Assembly: GCF_910592395.1 (NCBI RefSeq) | Contig: NC_088316.1 | Coordinates: 1,114,001 to 1,178,000 of the forward strand | Origin: Lineus longissimus | Lineage: Eukaryota > Nemertea > Pilidiophora > Heteronemertea > Lineidae | DNA: 64,000 bases | Reading direction: 5' to 3' | Shown: piece by piece, positions 11,970 through 23,864 of the stretch | Layout of the letters: every line of letters begins with the position of its first letter | Numbering within the stretch: the stretch's first letter is position 1 | Program-made: the position numbers and the translations under genes | The notes under the pieces: model-generated | Database searches by the model: none | Seen by the model: the letters and a program-made list of their open reading frames with translations, nothing else | Told to the model about the DNA's origin: nothing

Positions 11970-14180
11970 CGAAGGAATGAGATGTCAACTCGTTTGTAGT
12001 GACCGAAGTGCCTATGTCTAAAATTGGGGATGCTTGTATTCTTGGTTTGAGAAGAAGCTATTTCTGCGCTGTAGTTTTTCATAGAATTTCCAATTCATTC
12101 TCAAACCTGCTCTATCATTTATTACGTTAAGTTCCAAGGTCTAACCAATCATGATCAATCAAGATCATAATCAGACGTTAGAATCGTCAACGTCAAAATC
12201 TCCCGACGAGAAAGAACAAACAAAACGTTGACGCAACTTCTCGTTCATCAAGCGAGATAATGATCGCTCTCCATTGCCGGATATCTTGTAATGATTGACT
12301 TGTTGGGTAACGAGGGCCCCTGGTGATCACTGGCGTGCTCAGCTCCTCTTGATCGATAGGTTGCCCAATTTGGGGCCATTACCAAGCTAGCAAGTGACTA
12401 TTTTAGATATTGACACTGCATGTGTCTGCGCTTTGATCGCTGAAATGCAGACACAACATCGTTAGGCTATTTCTTAAAAGCAGACGTATTATGAAATCAT
12501 CAACTACTTTGAGGAAACTTTGAGAATAATGCATAATCAAGTAATACTAGATGACAGAAACATATTGTATACTTTTGATTTTGAAAAGCTCCCATAATAT
12601 CAATCAATGAGTTATCAAATTTTGACCACATGTAGCTGATATCGATTATTTTTGGTAGGCTTCCCAAGCCAACAAGTAGGGAAGACTACAGATCTTACCC
12701 CACTGGGGAGAATCACTATCAGGCCACTAATAACCAAGCATGTTTTCCCAGAAAAAATGTTTTAACATCAAGCCTTCATTGGTACTATTCTCTTCTTTGA
12801 ATGAGCGTGATGAGTAGGAACAGTGTGGGAAATGCCAGGCGGGAAATGAAGCATTCCTCCCATGTTGCCCACTACAGCTTTCCAATTTGTCTGGTAAGCA
12901 GTAATTAATAGCTCCCAAGATGAGACAAAAAACGTAAGAAACACATTTGCCCGTGTACTTCTTGATGGTATTGGTTGGGACATTATGCTACAGTGGAGAA
13001 ATTAGTTCAGTGTATCCGGGCTGTTGTCTGTTTGGAGTGGTGCTAAGGGATATTATAAAGATCCATCAGCAGGTACTCTATATACACATAGTTTTATAAA
13101 CTATCGGTGGATGTAGCGGAGAATGTTAACACAACTGAACTGCAATGTAGCACTGGTTAGCACTCCAAGAACACAGCACCTCATTTTGATGGCAGCGGTC
13201 CGAGTATTCCGGTCAAGATTTTGGTGGAACGATTGAGTTCCACGCGCTGTGTTAGATTCGACAGAATGTATCCACAGCCAAAGACAGCATAGTTTGTGCA
13301 GACAACCTCTTAAATATAGATATGATGGAATTGAACTTAACACACCATACTCACAAAAAATTAAACGTCTGCGATATTTAGCTGTAAACAGTAACTTACA
13401 ATATATCAGTTGTCTCTGTAATATAAGTAAGGTACTTTGGGTCAAAGGTTGGGTCTCAAGATTCCTTTTGTTGCGTATAAACATTGTAAGCAAGAAGTTA
13501 TAGGTTTCCGATAACTTTCCTGAATGGCAGCAGCAAATCTAAAGCTTTCAAACTGGCACGGAAGTTGCAATTTATGTCACAGTAAAGGTTACCTCAAGTA
13601 TCAAGAAAGCAACTTATATTTCCAATGGAGGAGCCATTAGTTTGAAAGCTTTCAAAGCTTTCAAAGCTAAGCCGTAATATTGCAACTCTTATCCATGAAA
13701 GAATGAGAGAAATACCATATGTGACGATAATCCATCATCATTTGCAGCGAGTCCTTTGAATTTGATGAAAATTGGTGGTATTCTGAATTGATAAGTATCA
13801 GAGGAGTTGGCTGAATTTGCTTCGAGGCGGCATAAGGATTAGTGAGAGTTGATACGGCAGTTTCACTATGAATTCGATAGGAATTGTTTCTGTGGTGTGA
13901 AGTGTCAGAAGATTATTGCAATCTGTTTTAAGCAGATTTACCTCGTTACTGCTGCAATCAAAACAACCACAAATGTGACAAAAAACCTTCAATCTCATTG
14001 TTTATCACAGAAACCTGGGCTGCCTTTTGGCAAGGTCAAATTCACTTCTAACCTGACTTTGATTGAGATGTTTGATCTGAAACACGTTACCCCGCCTTAG
14101 GTCCTTAGGTCTTTGTGTTTATTGTATAATCTTGGGCGGCCTTCTGATCAAGTCAAAGTGATGCCTTGATCAGATGGGTA
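11970..14180. other. Non-coding stretch
   Basis: Short frames at 12727-14100 show no family features. A small triplicated CTTTCAAAG motif lies at about 13645-13668. Confidence 0.4.
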
Positions 14181-14189
14181 ACAGAGTTA

Positions 14190-14770
14190 AAGTCGGATGG
14201 AAAGGTGCCTGTCCATTACCCCAAGTAAGTCTTTCACTGCTAACAAGATTGGGCACGGCAAGCGGAAAAGCCCCTTGGTGTTTTAGGACAGGGATCATTA
14301 CGGGTCAATGTTAAAGCACCTTAGTTAAAGCAAGGCAGTGCCAACATGACCATGATCATTGCAGAGGGAATTAAAGGTGTCTATCCGATACCTGAACAGC
14401 TCCGACTTGAGTAGGTCTCACACTGCTAACAAGATTTGGCACTATGAGGAGAAAGTCTGTTGATCGTTCAAGATAGGCATCATTACAGGACTGTTTGGCG
14501 AGAGTTAAAGCACCTGAGTTAAAGCAAGGCATTGCCAACATGACAAAGACCAAAGGGTGTCTGTCCATTACCCCAACAGCCCTGACTCAAATAAAGCTCT
14601 TACTGTAACAAGATATGTCATAGCATGAGAACAGTCCCTTGATCTTTAAAGACAGGCATCATGAAGGGCCACCAGATGAAGTTAAAGCAAGCCAGTGCCA
14701 ACATAACCATGATCATAGCAGCGGACCAAAAGGTGTCTGGCCATTACTTAAACATATCATATTCGACCAA
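14190..14770. repeat. Degenerate tandem repeat, about 175-bp unit, four copies
   Basis: The phrase GGTGYCTRTCCATTA recurs at about 14206, 14377, 14557 and 14730. GTTAAAGCAAGGCA...TGCCAACATGAC and CTAACAAGAT..GGCA recur at matching spacing. The units are well diverged, so this is an old array. The short open frames inside it are incidental. Confidence 0.75.
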
Positions 14771-14925
14771 AAGTATGTCCAAGACTTGCCAGAAAGCAAT
14801 GACAAGACCCAAAAACAGCTGCGAGCCTACCTATCCAAGATGAAAGTGCCAAGTGGCTGTTAATAGAGGAACACCATCAACGTTATTGATCGTACCAACT
14901 GAAGCAAATGCTTATTTGCCAAGAT

Positions 14926-15270
14926 GATTGGTGAGACAAGATAGTTCTTTGTCTGTGGCACAGACTAATGATATCTTTTATCTTAAGATATTGGTTTTGT
15001 AAAGGCCAGGGTGTCTTGTCTGACTATTAGACTCCCAACCTGTTGGTTATGCTGGTCAGGAACATCACATTGGTAATGATAGTCTGCGAAGTTGTCTAGT
15101 TGACTGGTACGACAAGATGGTTCTTGTCTAGGTTACAGACCAGTGGGCATGTTTTCTCTTGGGAGGTTGGTCTTACGAAGGCCAGGGCATCTGTCTGTTA
15201 GATTCCCATTATTTATGCTGGTCAGGAGTATTGCATTGGTAATGATCGTCTGAGAATCTCCCCAGTCCTA
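14926..15270. repeat. Two-copy direct repeat, about 180 bp
   Basis: GACAAGATRGTTCTT, AAGGCCAGGGYRTCT, TTATGCTGGTCAGGA and CATTGGTAATGATMGTCTG occur in the same order in both halves (about 14935-15090 and 15110-15270). Confidence 0.75.
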
Positions 15271-15274
15271 GACT

Positions 15275-17915
15275 TCCATCACAGGTCAGGCCCAAAGCAG
15301 CAGCGCCACCTGGCCTTCACAATGATAAGTGAATAGCAGCAAGACTTATAACGTGAGGGAGGAGGACCAAGACTTACAACGTGAGAGAGGAGGACCAGTG
15401 CATCCACTGGTGACATCCTTCCACTAGCATCAACAACCAACCAACCACTTCACGACAAACATCACAAAAAGAAAAAGAAGACATTTGGAAAGATGATCTC
15501 CAATCTATACTATCTGTCACTCAATAGCTGTTTAGCACTATCATGCCGTTGTCATATCGAGCGTACTATATCTGGATCACATTTTCTTCCTGTTCTTTGA
15601 TGTTTTGTGATTATTGTTATGAATTCCAAAGGGAATGATGCTGAGAACAATACTAAAAGCTAATGGAGATATAGTCAAGTTACTGTATATTGCATTATCT
15701 ATATACTTTATGCTCATATCATATTAACAATAGGGTCATTTCTGTATCATGTGAAAGCGGACAGAATAAAATGTGAATCGCGGGATTTGTATGGTGTCAC
15801 AGAAGCCAAAGGTTCATCGTGTGTGTCATCTTCGGTCACCCGGATAATGTCATTTTTCTTGTAAGCTGCATAAAAAGTGTTCTGTATATCAAACTTCCTA
15901 AAGAGAATGTAGTTCTTGGTTACCCATCATCGGAGGCATTGCATAAATATCACGAATAACCCATTAGGCTGGGTTCACATTGGATTCCTGTTCTCACTTG
16001 TCAAGGTTCACATGTCACTTCTCAAAAGAATGTTCATTAATAGACTTAGGCTTGAAAACAGGGTGGAAAGTCACATCCTGAATTGTATGTAGCCCGCTCT
16101 TCGAAAATGACTTGAGCCCAGACCAACAGGTGACCCACGACAAGTGACAATGTGAACTCTATGTGAACCCTGTAGCATTGGCAAAATGTAAATGTTAACT
16201 CTATGTAAACCCCGTAGCCTTGGCAAATGTAAATGTTAACTCTATGTAAACTCACCCCTTTAAGAAAGAGGAAGTGTACACATAGTACCAAAAATAATCA
16301 ACAAGTTTGACCAGTTGGACAATTGGAATCTCCTCAATAGGCCCTTCTAACGAATGGCCGTGTTAATAGACTCTGAGGTTACTTAAGGAGGAGTATAGCC
16401 AGGTGCTGGGACCTCTAATCGGTAGTCTTCACGTTTCAGGTTTTCCAATATTCTTGTCTTTACATTATTTTTTGATGTCATCGCTCAACTTGAAACTTGG
16501 TCTGTTCCATGTTATAACAGAATTATAGCCATATCAGTTATTTTTAAACTGACATATTTCCAATACCTGTCTTTTTATAGATTTTTTAAGTGTTTAGAGG
16601 TTCAGCCTTGAAAGGTAAACCAATAAGAAGAAATCACTTCTTTATGTGATGATGTGTACCTCGGGTATGGTGATATTATAACGATATTACACGTATGTCT
16701 TTATGAAGAAACATTCTTAAATTACTCATTAAGGTTATCCCCTTGATGCAATCTACTGCTATTACTAACAGGGTTGCTTTTTTAAATCAGCACATTTAAC
16801 AATGGCTAGGGGAATGTGGCCTCGGGTGAAATCAACAGTTTATTCCTGAAGATTATCACTGCGATGAGCAATAAAAGATTGCTTGTCTACGGGTAAAACC
16901 TGTAATTGGGTTTGATATGGATCACAGGTCACATGATCACTGATTTTTGTTGCAGCAATCAGCGATGATTACTGATTACTGGCGAGGAAACTTCAAACAA
17001 ATATCAAGGTTTTTCTGAACTATGCTCATGACTTATAAATCCAAAAGATATCACGTCTAATGGCTTGGAACTGTGCATTAGAGAATAGAAAACATATCTG
17101 AAAACAATGCTTTTCCCCGCAAATGGTGGATATGCTTTTTTTGCTTTCTATACAATGGCTCAATTCAACTGGTGCATTAGCTCGATTTTTTCACAGTGAT
17201 CGGGAAAAAAAGCTGGTGCACCAGAGATGGCTAGATGTTCGAATACTTCTTGGTGTTAATGGACATGCACTTTTGGAGCAATTAATGGTCTGAACCTTTA
17301 ACAACTAATAGATTTTCTATTCCAAAAAGCCATTACATTGCTTGGTCTTCATTGTCTTTTGTCCCTTTAAGATTCGGAGGAATATTTCATCAAGAAGATT
17401 TTGCCTCAATTTAAAAGTTTTCCAGTGAAAACTGGGCTTTTTACTGTCAACCACCAAATTTTCATGCCTTGTTATTAAATTGACGATTATGGAAAATTTG
17501 AATGTCCAACACTTTCAGAAAAATCGTCTAATAAAACAGAAGTATAACACGCATATTGAAGGGATTATCTGCCTACTCCTTGAAGGAGCCAGACACCTGT
17601 CATTTCTCCAGCCGACGGTGAGCAGCTTGACTACCTTGCCTTGTTTCCCATCTCTGACACTCTTGCACATTTTGGAGCGTAATTGGTCTCATTAGGCGCG
17701 ATATCGCCAGGAATATAGGGACGTCCTCGTTAAATATCCCGGTGCGATTATCTAATAGCGATTCTTTAGAGCTAGGCTATTCTGGCATATGATCCGATAG
17801 TCAGTCAAGTATTCACAGACACATTCATACCTCCGAGTAGGCCACTTTTTATGTAGTAATTTAATACATTTTGACCGACAAAAAGGTATGTCTAGTCATC
17901 TAAGTGTACAGCTCA
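15275..17915. other. Non-coding stretch with a small local repeat
   Basis: A 2.5-copy repeat of about 45 bp with AACTCTATGTRAAC lies at 16140-16255. Otherwise no gene, RNA or element was recognised. Confidence 0.4.
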
Positions 17916-17919
17916 TTTT

Positions 17920-18372
17920 TCAGAATTTTAAACTTATGAAAGGATCGGTAAGAAAACTTTTCTAAGTCCTAATTTTTTTTTCACTTGTTTTTTTTCTGCT
18001 CAAAATGAACCAACATCATCAGTCCCAAAACTTTTTTGACTCCGAAAATTTTTCAAAATTTTGAACTTATGAAAGGCTCAGGGTTAGAAAATATTTCTAA
18101 GTCCAAATATTCATTTCACATTTTTTTTTCTGCTCAAAATGAACCAACATTATCAGTCCCAAAACTTTTTTGACTTCGAAATTTTTTCAGAATTTTGAAC
18201 TTATGAAAAAGTTCAACAATTTTGGCGGGAAAACCTAATCAAGAAATTTGTCCCCGGATTGTCAACTTCACTAACGGAATCATTCAACCTTGGTCCCCGG
18301 ATTGTCAACTTCACTAACGGAATCATTCAACCTTGGTCCCAAGAGTGGTCGTGTTACCGGGGTTCCACTGTA
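17920..18372 (+). mobile_element. Interspersed AT-rich repeat (two tandem units) with MITE-type terminus
   Basis: Two units of about 136 bp (AAGTCC...TTTCAC at about 17964 and 18100) carry the family boxes. They are followed by a 43-bp direct duplication starting TCCCCGGATTGTCAACTTCA (18251 and 18294) and a right end GTTACCGGGGTTCCACTGTA closing at 18372. That end is the inverse of the left end TACAGTGGAACCCCGG seen at about 31475, and TA-CAGT...ACTG-TA resembles Tc1/mariner-type ends. No opposite terminus was found here, so this copy is 5'-truncated. Confidence 0.75.
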
Positions 18373-18878
18373 TAGCCCAATTCAACCTGCCCACATCACA
18401 GGTAATTTGCTAAGCATAGAAACAGATGATGGTTGATTATGGAGATGATGAGCCAATACAATATTGGAAACACCGGAGTGATATTTCAAACCAGTCATCA
18501 AGATCTCCCGTGAATAAATGACAGCTATTATTGCCGGTGACAGATTTCTTTCAGTTTATCTGAAACATTGTTGGTTATTGGTTTTGTGTCGGGGATCGGG
18601 TCTACCAGAGAATCCTCTTCTTCTTCTCCCAATTCAGGTAGATCTTTAGACATGTCAGAGTTCAGTTTTTCAGAATCTAAGATCTTCTGACATTACCAAT
18701 ACTTCATTTTTGTAAGGTGCGTCCTTTGATGGGCTCCTGTTGGCACAACAGTTTTGTGGCAGGAACCAGATTCACTTGAAGTAGTCCTATTTCTTGTCTT
18801 CGCATTCAGCAAGATCTGTAGGCATGTCAGGCTCCATTTCGAGCATCTCACTCGGTATCATTCTGTGTTGTCCTCATA

Positions 18879-20142
18879 AGCCCAGGAGTTAAAGTCGCTA
18901 TAAGCCCAGGAGTTAAAGTGACCTGCTCATTAGAGCTCTCTATGTAACTCAGCAAGCAACAAGTCTCACTCTGTGCTCTCCTCATAAGCCCAGGAGTTAA
19001 AGTGACCTGCTCATTAGAGCTCTCTATGTAACTCAGCAAGCAACAAGTCTCACTCTGTGCTCTCCTCATAAGCCCAGGAGTTAAAGTGACCTGCTCATTA
19101 GAGCTCTCTATGTAACTCAGCAAGCAACAAGTCTCACTCTGTGCTCTCCTCATAAGCCCAGGAGTTAAAGTGACCTGCTCATTAGAGCTCTCTATGTGAC
19201 CTAGCAAGCAACAAGTCTCACTCTGTGCTCTCCTCATAAGCCCAGGAGTTAAAGTGACCTGCTCATTAGAGCTCTCTATGTGACTCAGCAAGCAACAAGT
19301 CTCACTCTGTGCTCTCCTCAAAAGCCCAGGAGTTAAAGTGACCTGCTCATTAGAGCTCTCTATCTAACTCAGCAAGCAACAAGTCTCACTCTGTGCTCTC
19401 CTCATAAGCCCAGGAGTTAAAGTGACCTGCTCATTAGAGCTCTCTATGTAACTCAGCAAGTAACAAGTCTCCTTCTGTGCTCTCCTCATAAGCCCAGGAG
19501 TTAAAGTGACCTGCTCATTAGAGCTCTCTATGTGACCTAGCAAGCAACAACTCTCACTCTGTGCTCTCCTCATAAGCCCAGGAGTTAAAGTGACCTGCTC
19601 ATTAGAGCTCTCTATGTGACTCAGCAAGCAACAAGTCTCACTCTGTGCTCTCCTCATAAGCCCAGGATTTAAAGTGACCTGCTCATTAGAGCTCTCTATC
19701 TAACTCAGCAAGCAACAAGTCTCACTCTGTGCTCTCCTCATAAGCCCAGGAGTTAAAGTGACCTGCTCATAAGAGCTCTCTATGTAACTCAGCAAGCAAC
19801 AAGTCTGACTCTGTGCTCTCCTCATAAGCCCAGGAGTTAAAGTGACCTGCTCATTAGAGCTCTCTATGTAACTCAGCAAGCAACAAGTCTCACTCTGTGC
19901 TCTCCTCATAAGCCCAGGAGTTAAAGTGACCTGCTCATTAGAGCTCTCTATGTAACTCAGCAAGCAACAAGTTTCACTCTGTGCTCTCCTCATAAGCCCA
20001 GGAGTTAAAGTGACCTGCTCATTAGAGCTCTCTATGTGACCTAGCAAGCAACAAGTCTCACTCTGTGCTCTCCTCATAAGCCCAGGAGTTAAAGTGACCT
20101 GCTCATTAGAGCTCTCTATGTAACTCAGCAAGCAACAAGTCT
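18879..20142. repeat. 84-bp minisatellite, about 15 copies, with higher-order repeat
   Basis: The unit runs CATAAGCCCAGGAGTTAAAG ... GTGCTCTCCT and is 84 bp. Since 84 is divisible by three, the minus strand reads as a 28-residue repeat (MRRAQSETCC..., ...EQVTLTPGL) in three frames of 97-164 codons. They are interrupted twice by the same TATCTAAC variant, which makes a stop. Variants TGTGACCTAG (19195, 19531), TGTGACTCAG (19279, 19615) and TATCTAACTC (19361, 19697) each recur 336 bp apart, which is exactly four units, so a four-unit block was duplicated. I see no flanking splice or start context that makes it a gene. Confidence 0.95.
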
Positions 20143-20189
20143 GACATATCCAATTACCAGCAAGGACATGCCTCCAACATCGATTTTCA

Positions 20190-20870
20190 TTCACAGAGGA
20201 CTCGAGTTAGTCAAACCAATCGCTAGCCTGATAGTGCTGTGAATCGAAGAAGTGGGATAAGCGTCATTTGACCGCTGTAGGGAAAGAACTTGTCGCAAAT
20301 ATAACTGACTGAAGTTCCAGGTAATTACTAGGACAGGCATGGGTGATCTGCTAGAAACGATTTTGATACGAATTACCAACACACACCACTGAGTATCAGA
20401 GAAATCAAAGACTGAAAGAACTTGTGGCAAAAACTGACTGATATTTGAGGCACTCACTACTTTAGGCTTAGTAATAGCAGTACACAGCAATGAGAATCAG
20501 CGATATTGAAGGCCAAGTGTCAAATCAAATGACTGCTACCGCTGATAGGGAACGACTTGTTGCAAATGAAATTGGTCACCTCTAAAGGCACTAAGGCCTA
20601 TGGTGATGTTGACAGAGACCATTCCGACACCAGTCGCCATCCATACTGCCGAGTATCTGCATATTCAAAGGCCGATCTTCGTATCAGCCGATTCCTACGC
20701 CTGATAGCCAAACGACCAGTTGCAAACATCGATATGCATTTCTTTAAGAATGCAATCAACACAGGTTTCTTCGATTTCCCAAGATGAATGACGGAGCAGA
20801 TTGGTCCCCAGATAAGGCGGCTAATTGGTTGAACAAATGGTCGCAAACTGTACCACCAGGAAGTTTGTCA
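20190..20870. repeat. Degenerate repeat with RACGACYTGTYGCAAA-like core
   Basis: A block containing CTGATAG/CTGTAGG, then GAACTTGTCGCAAAT / GAACGACTTGTTGCAAAT / AACGACCAGTTGCAAAC, recurs about every 190-280 bases at 20270, 20535 and 20700. Borders are unclear and copies are strongly diverged. The overlapping plus and minus frames here are not supported as genes. Confidence 0.45.
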
Positions 20871-20879
20871 ATTGCAAAT

Positions 20880-23000
20880 TTCAGAGTTCGACTTCGTTTT
20901 CATTTGCAAAGTTTTGAAATAAACCGCACCTATTTGCATTGATACTATCTATTGACACGAATAGAATTATCTTTCTGGTAGAATGAAGGTCGCGGCCTAT
21001 CGACAACGCTGATTGCAGAATGTGCCGATTGCTGAATGGACGATCGGTTATCCGCTAATGGTAATGTACTATCTTCCCTTCTCGCACGTCTCCCAAGTCA
21101 GTGTCATATGACCTCGTATTATTGTATATTGGTAAATCACTTAGCGGGCATGTTTACAACATAATGGTTCCATTGTTGCTCCGAAATGATATCCAGTCGT
21201 CAAGGTCATATTACTCTATGCTTAACGGAGCAGCCATCTTTTTACAATGAGATGTTCTTGTTACTTTTATCATTTAATGGACGGGGTGGGAGGCAAATCT
21301 TTTCATAGAATCTATGACAAAAGTTTTTTGTAGGATCTATGATGATCATTACAACCCACGTTTTATGTCATATCATATAGTCATGATGACAAATTATGGC
21401 CTAGAGGCGCTACTTGAGATGGAGACATTTCATCACACCGCCCTCAATGCCCACCACTCAAAATCTTATTTGCACAATTCAAAATTCAAAACACACCGTC
21501 AAGTGATGTTCAAGTTGATTTTTATCACATGTGATCATGGTTGCAATCTTGACCACAAAGGTTTTTGCATCTTACCAAAGTTAGATATTGATTTTGATAT
21601 ATCCTGGATACATTTAAAGGGAGTAGCCTATAGACCATGAGGTTCAGGATGCATGAGCGCAGGACCTGGGGATTTAAATCGTTCGTTTGCAAGGCATTTT
21701 TAAAGCACCTGCTTTGGATGGGAACCTGCCATTTCAAAGGAACAGAGAATAAACAAGAAATGACATCAGAAAAATTTCAGAAATTATTTTCATGATGGCC
21801 CCATCCCTCGTACTTCATTCATGTTTTACTGGAATATGTTCGCCCGCGCTCTAATCAATCAATTTAATCCACCAGGCGCCGATAATCGATTTTTGATTAT
21901 GACTATCAACATGGCGTCATAGCAATCAACGACTATTCACTGCTGTAGAAAAGTGCCCAACATTTATAAACCACGATAAAGAATGCATAAGGATATTAAT
22001 AAAATTAATTAATTGCAGTTTGACATGTGAGCGTTGGTGAATACAGGACTGTTGGACACTGAATGGCAAAGTCATAATATCAATACGGGCTGCGAGAGGC
22101 AATTAACTCCGTGTGTTATGATCTTTATTTGAGGCTAACGAACCTTGGTAATTTGAATGGAGGATGATTAATTGGATCACTGTCTTTTGTTATACATTTG
22201 TTATTAAAGTTGATGTGGTCGGTATTCTGGTATTCAGATGGCAGTTTCAGTATGGCTGGCAGGTCAAGTACACTCTCTTCAACATCTAATCTCATTGTAA
22301 CCCAGTCAACATTCCCAAGCATACTGAAAATGATTTCCCTGTATGCAGAACTTGCCTTAAAAGCCAGTAAGGCTAAAACAGGTGTTTGGCCCCCTTTGAG
22401 TGTTGTAGAAGTGGACTTGGAAATAGCTTCTGTATTTTCAGATAGGCTTACTTATAAATTCAGTTCCAGTGTCCTGTTTTTGCGGGTAAATCATTCCAGA
22501 AGGATGTGCAAGTATGCAGAAATTTCAGTCCTACTGGAAACCATTTTTGTACGAAAACAACAACATAAGGCTCTCATGTCTTGTCATCACTTTTATAAAC
22601 ATAGATGACAATGGGTCCTACACTCTAAGAGAGTTTGGAGTGGGTGAGAAAACTTAAATGGTTTTAGGCCAAAATGATAGAGATCGATAGGGGCTTTTCA
22701 TTTCCTGTGAGCTGAGTGCATACTTGCGACGGAATGAAATTGCTTTGACAGAGTAGGGTTGTGTTTCAGCCGCAGCAAAAGATGAGGAATTTTCCTCCTG
22801 CAGTTATCGTGCCAGAGAGGCAAGATTTATTGATTGATATCAAATCAGCATATTCTACTTTCAAGTTACTGAACCATGCTGTTATTCAAACAAACACCCG
22901 GATATGACAATGGTGAATCACCACAGGATGTTACGTCCCTACACTTTGACGTTTTCTACCAACACAAAGCAACCCGCTGATTTAAATCGACTCGTTGTTT
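20880..23000. other. Non-coding stretch
   Basis: The longest frame (22198-22608, 136 codons) has no recognisable domain, no hydrophobic or catalytic pattern and no conserved neighbours. Left unannotated. Confidence 0.4.
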
Positions 23001-23011
23001 CCTTTCTGTAA

Positions 23012-23059
23012 TCCTCGAGCAGTGAAGTCAAGATATCGTCTCATGCTTCACTGCTCGAG
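23012..23059. repeat. Perfect 15-bp stem-loop
   Basis: CCTCGAGCAGTGAAG and its exact inverse CTTCACTGCTCGAGG flank an 18-base loop. The pairing does not extend outward, so it is shorter than a usual microRNA precursor. A small foldback relic or a structured RNA element are alternatives. Confidence 0.75.
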
Positions 23060-23365
23060 GCTACGCGACAAGACTCCGAGACTGAGTCAGGTTCCACTGA
23101 ATGGTTTATAAGCTGTTAGGAGTTCCGGAATCACGTTTCTTGAAATCTTAAATCATTTAGTCACTTATGATGTCTTTGACTTCTTACGAGTCTCATGGAA
23201 TGACTTCAGGCAAGATACTGGTATGTCCACAAGAAGTTGTGTGCCCAATATTCACAGAATACTATCTGTGGTGCATGCCATCTGTGTTCCATGCCAGACA
23301 AGCCAGTCCCAAAAATTCTAAAGGTTTGCAAGTTTCAAAACCAGGTGACAAATGGTTGACTGACC

Positions 23366-23860
23366 AGACATCATAAGGCTCTTGATCACCACTTTCTAAT
23401 GGTACCATTTGTAAGCCTATTAACATGACCACTCATTGGAAAGCTCTTGATTAGCACTTTCTAATGGTACCATTTGTAAGCCTATTAACATGGCCATTCA
23501 TTGGAAAGCTCTTGATTAGCACTTTCTAATGGTACCATTTGTAAGCCTATTAACATGACCATTCATTGGAAAGCTCTTGATCAGCACTTTCTGATGGTAC
23601 CCTTTGTAAGCCTATTAACATGACCATTCATTGGAAAGCTTTTGATTAGCACTTTCTGATGGTACCATTTGTAAGCCTATTGACATGACCATTCATTGGA
23701 AAGCTCTTGATCAGCACTTTCTGGTGGTACCATTTGTAAGCCTATTAACATGACCATTCATTGGAAAGCTCTTGATTAGCACTTTCTGATGGTAGTATTT
23801 GTAAACCTTTTGTGATGACCATTCACCAGGTTCACTGGACAGCTTTTTATCAACACTATT
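23366..23860. repeat. 65-bp tandem array, about 7 copies
   Basis: GGTACC within the phrase AATGGTACCATTTGTAAGCC recurs at 23401, 23466, 23531, 23596, 23661 and 23726, with a degenerate copy at 23791. The spacing is exactly 65. The right-most copies decay progressively. Confidence 0.95.
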
Positions 23861-23864
23861 TGAT

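Noticed and set aside
18848-20194. Three minus-strand frames of 97-164 codons with a 28-residue repeat as a gene
   Set aside because: There is no non-repetitive domain, the frames are broken by stops within the array, and no splice context supports joining them. Kept as a finding, not as a CDS.
22198-22608. 136-codon plus frame
   Set aside because: No domain, no coding-like periodicity that I can judge, and no recognisable neighbours or splice structure.
23366-23860. Regular 65-bp repeats as a CRISPR array
   Set aside because: Units are contiguous with no variable spacers, there are no cas genes, and the genome is eukaryotic.
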